Origin: JBGTIS01 sp041745535
GTDB taxonomy: Bacteria > Bacteroidota > Bacteroidia > Cytophagales > Cyclobacteriaceae
Direction: 5' to 3'
Length of the DNA: 9,794 nucleotides
Assembly: GCA_041745535.1 (NCBI GenBank)
Contig: JBGTIS010000134.1
Location: forward strand, 1 to 9,794
Position numbers and translations under genes: made by a program. Below, one piece after another: positions 8,153 to 9,794 of the stretch. Below the pieces are notes generated by a model that saw only the letters and a program-made list of their open reading frames with translations, had not been told where the DNA came from and did not search any database. Position 1 is the first letter of the stretch, and every line of letters starts with the position of its first letter.

Positions 8153-8281
8153 CCAATACACAGCGGGCATGAAACCTGCCTGTCGTGCCCTATTATAAAT
8201 CTGTACAGCCGGCCTGTTGCTTACATGCCCCTGAAAAAAGGTGCCATGCCGATGTAAGGTAGAAAACCCCTTTTCTGTGCA
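8108..8281 (-). pseudogene. Possible gene remnant, unrecognised family
   Basis: On the minus strand a frame stays open for 57 codons between an in-frame TAA (8282-8284) and a TGA (8108-8110). The peptide has a natural, globular-looking composition, with stretches such as YNRARQAGF and YWTDQDNF, and is unlike the low-complexity repeats around it. It has no start codon at its head (the first codon is TGC) and no usual upstream region. The frame closes again soon after the TGA. I therefore read it as the broken inner or C-terminal part of a former gene. I do not recognise the family. It could also be a chance open frame. Confidence 0.35.
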
Positions 8282-8302
8282 TTAAATACCCATTACTACT
8301 GA

Positions 8303-8554
8303 GCAATGCGATGAAAGAGAGTTCTTGTGTTCCATTTCATTTTGCCACGTGACTAAAGGACGGCCTTATATTACATCTACACCCTGCCACGTGACTAAAG
8401 GAGGGCCTTATATTACATCTACACCCTGCTACGGAACAAAAGAACCCTCTTTTGTTCCATTTCCACCTCGATATGGGACTGAAGGCCCTTCTTTTGTTCC
8501 ATTTCCAAACTAATATGAAATTAAAAAGACCCCTTGTATACCCTGCTTCATTCG
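8303..8554. repeat. 42-bp tandem repeat (minisatellite), about six units
   Basis: Units start at 8303, 8345, 8387, 8429, 8471 and 8513, each exactly 42 bases. Units 2 and 3 (8345-8386 and 8387-8428) differ at a single base. Units 4 and 5 (8429-8470, 8471-8512) form a second subfamily sharing CTTTTGTTCCATTTCC. The first and last units are degenerate. Because 42 is divisible by three, one frame (8286-8510) stays open and gives 14-residue repeats of the type HVTKGxPYITSTP and YGTKEPSFVPFPP. There is no ATG start and no signal sequence, so I treat it as non-coding. The units can fold as hairpins, described separately. Confidence 0.85.
8433..8458. repeat. Perfect hairpin in minisatellite unit 4
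   Basis: GGAACAAAAGA (8433-8443) pairs fully with TCTTTTGTTCC (8448-8458) across the four-base loop ACCC. The neighbouring unit at 8471 keeps most of the stem (GGGACTGAAG with CTTTTGTTCC) through G-T wobble pairs. No T-tract follows, so it is not a standard terminator. Confidence 0.75.
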
Positions 8555-8830
8555 ACCTGGGGCTGCTTCAACTAATATACAGCCGTGGGTGAGTAATAAG
8601 CTTGGTTTTCCAGCAGGTTGTATAAATTTTCAAGGAATAATATACCTGATATTGCCTAATGTGAGCGCATTCGATATATTGTGTGCCAATACTTAATTCA
8701 AAGGTGTTTGGGCAAGTTACCTAATAGAAGTTATCAGATAAGTACTAATTATGAGGGTCGGAAAACTGTATGTAAGTTCGTATACATCGAAATGTTGAGA
8801 GGATGCTACAGTTATCTCCATTATGGTACG
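8555..8830. other. AT-rich intergenic stretch without recognised features
   Basis: I see no convincing gene, RNA gene or strong repeat here. A plus-strand frame in phase with the minisatellite remains open from after the TAA at 8511-8513 to a TAA near 8698 (about 60 codons). It lacks an ATG and any recognisable similarity. Stops are frequent in the other frames. Confidence 0.5.
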
Positions 8831-8856
8831 ATAACCGCAGTTCCAGTATATTAAAT

Positions 8857-8876
8857 ATAACCGCAATAGCGGTTAT
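8857..8876. repeat. Short perfect hairpin ATAACCGC/GCGGTTAT
   Basis: Arms at 8857-8864 and 8869-8876 are fully complementary over 8 bp with loop AATA. A further direct copy of the left arm (ATAACCGCA) lies at 8831-8839. It sits about 170 bases before the mod start and could be an operator, an RNA hairpin or part of a mobile-element end. Nothing here decides between these. Confidence 0.6.
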
Positions 8877-8914
8877 TGAGATGTTACCTGCAAGCTAAAA
8901 AAATCCAGCCGCAC

Positions 8915-8989
8915 AAACAGCACATTTGGTTTTTGCCGACACACAAGCCAACGCTGAAAAAACCAAAAGAGCTGTTTCTTGCCAACGCT
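8915..8989. repeat. Long inverted repeat with interwoven direct repeat, upstream of mod
   Basis: Two 20-base arms (8915-8934 and 8958-8977) are complementary at 18 of 20 positions: AAACAGC, a 3-base partial mismatch, then ten perfect pairs TTTGGTTTTT/AAAAACCAAA. The 23-base loop contains GCCAACGCT (8947-8955), which is repeated exactly at 8981-8989 just beyond the right arm. The arrangement is too ordered for chance and lies 55-130 bases before the Mod start codon. Possible roles are a regulatory RNA structure in the mod leader, or an end or insertion site of a non-autonomous mobile element. No T-tract follows the right arm. Confidence 0.7.
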
Positions 8990-9043
8990 CAGATGATAAT
9001 TTGTAAATTGCGAAATCGAAATTTGACAAAGTAAAAAATATAA

Positions 9044-9794
9044 ATGAAATTATACGAAGCATTAGAAAAACAACTCAAAACCGAAAACAATTTTGTTACG
9101 GACAATGGAGAATTAAAGAAATGGGTGGTTATCAATAAAGCACAAAATTTTGATGCTGGACTTATAGAATTATTGCTTGACAACAAGGAACTGAAATCAA
9201 CATTCTTTTTGGACTTAAAAGGAACTTTGGTTTTTAACCAAACCCTGTTTGTGCAGTTTTTGGAGCAAAAAAACTACTTAAACGACAGTTATACCCAATA
9301 CAAAAATAAAGTAGGATTAACCATTGATGGCAAATATCTTAAACAACGCAACGAAGTTGCCCTGGTGTGGCCATTTAAAGATTGTGTTTTAGAAGGTGGA
9401 CAAAGCCGTGAAGAAGACAAACGGGAAGAAATTTTCTTTAATGAAACCTTGGCACAAGATGAAATAACACAACTTTTAGAGCCAAAAGTATTCACCAATG
9501 CTAAAACTTATAACAAGGAAGGCGAACAAGCATTTACTGGCTTTACAAGAGATGCAAAATTGAATAAAAAAAGAGGCTTGCCCGAAGATACTATTTCAGA
9601 CAATCTCATTGTAAAAGGAAACAACCTCTTAGCCTTGCATACGTTAAAAGAAGAGTTTGCGGGAAATGTAAAATTGATATATATAGACCCGCCTTACAAT
9701 ACGGGTAATGATAGCTTCAAATATAATGACAGTTTTAATCACTCAACGTGGTTAACCTTTATGAAAAATCGTCTTTCTGTTGCCAATACTCTTT
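9044..9794 (+). CDS. mod: Type III restriction-modification DNA methyltransferase (Mod), N-terminal part
   Basis: The first 250 codons are present; the gene runs off the right edge. Catalytic motif IV is seen as IDPPYNTGND at residues 214-223, with D215-P-P-Y218 typical of N6-adenine methyltransferases of the beta class. Before it, the stretch around residues 115-150 (LEGGQSREEDKREEIFFNE, then LAQDEI and EPKVF) and KGNNLLALHTL at 191-201 match what I know of Bacteroidota type III Mod proteins. The SAM-binding motif FxGxG should lie beyond the window. Start: an in-frame TAA (9041-9043) touches ATG 9044, so no earlier start is possible. No Shine-Dalgarno is seen. Role: methylates adenine at the recognition site and directs the Res helicase-nuclease, whose gene is expected downstream but cannot be seen. 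It is much more AT-rich than the genes at 3566-7712, suggesting an acquired locus. Confidence 0.93.
   Translation, partial: MKLYEALEKQLKTENNFVTDNGELKKWVVINKAQNFDAGLIELLLDNKELKSTFFLDLKGTLVFNQTLFVQFLEQKNYLNDSYTQYKNKVGLTIDGKYLKQRNEVALVWPFKDCVLEGGQSREEDKREEIFFNETLAQDEITQLLEPKVFTNAKTYNKEGEQAFTGFTRDAKLNKKRGLPEDTISDNLIVKGNNLLALHTLKEEFAGNVKLIYIDPPYNTGNDSFKYNDSFNHSTWLTFMKNRLSVANTL

Noticed and set aside
8325..8513. 62-codon repeat protein (HVTKG/YGTKEPSFVPFP)
   Set aside because: The start would be TTG inside a repeat unit. The frame stays open only because the unit is 42 bases, and the hairpin explains the sequence better than a protein.
8303..8554. CRISPR array
   Set aside because: Units are directly tandem with no unique spacers, and no cas gene is visible.
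8857..8989. Integron attC site
   Set aside because: I looked for the RYYYAAC/GTTRRRY end boxes in the expected arrangement and did not find them; no integrase gene is present.
8996..9025. Promoter for mod (ATAATTTG at 8996-9003, GAAATTTG at 9018-9025)
   Set aside because: Each is one or two mismatches from the -7 consensus, but no TTTG lies at proper spacing upstream.
9267..9572. Phase-variation tracts in mod (A7 at 9267-9273 and 9566-9572)
   Set aside because: Type III mod genes can be phase variable, but seven adenines in AT-rich coding sequence are ordinary and too short to claim switching.

Overview
The window looks like chromosome from a member of the Bacteroidota (Bacteroidetes). The evidence is a SusC/SusD outer-membrane uptake pair, lipoproteins whose lipobox cysteine is followed by charged or polar residues, a giant VCBS/FG-GAP lipoprotein with an ASPIC/UnbV domain, and little Shine-Dalgarno use. 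A genus cannot be named from this sequence.

Layout. 1-3477 holds a 5'-truncated SusC/RagA-type TonB-dependent receptor and a complete SusD/RagB-type lipoprotein, 12 bp apart and clearly one operon. The operon closes with a strong intrinsic terminator at 3502-3534. A 1125-residue VCBS/FG-GAP-ASPIC lipoprotein follows on the same strand at 3566-6943. It is probably surface-exposed, and may have its own promoter overlapping the terminator. A DUF3891-type cytoplasmic protein (6945-7712, minus strand) converges on it with one base between the stop codons.

7713-9043 is about 1.3 kb with no convincing intact gene, but it is full of structure. It holds two adjoining copies of a palindrome-headed interspersed repeat (7763-7991) and a minus-strand open stretch that looks like a gene remnant (8108-8281). 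It also holds a 42-bp minisatellite with hairpin-forming units (8303-8554), a perfect 8-bp-stem hairpin (8857-8876) and a long inverted repeat with 18/20 matching arms, interwoven with a direct repeat (8915-8989). This reads as an accessory junction. At 9044 a type III restriction-modification methyltransferase (Mod) begins and runs off the right edge.

Functionally, the left half is a nutrient-uptake locus. SusC is the barrel and SusD the lid that captures an oligomeric ligand. The VCBS lipoprotein is a frequent neighbour of unknown role. The right edge is the start of a DNA-modification/defence locus. Base composition shifts visibly between blocks: moderate in susCD, higher in the VCBS and DUF3891 genes, very AT-rich in mod. 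This fits a mosaic history. No wholly new multi-gene system can be demonstrated here. The least explained material is the repeat-dense island 7713-9043.
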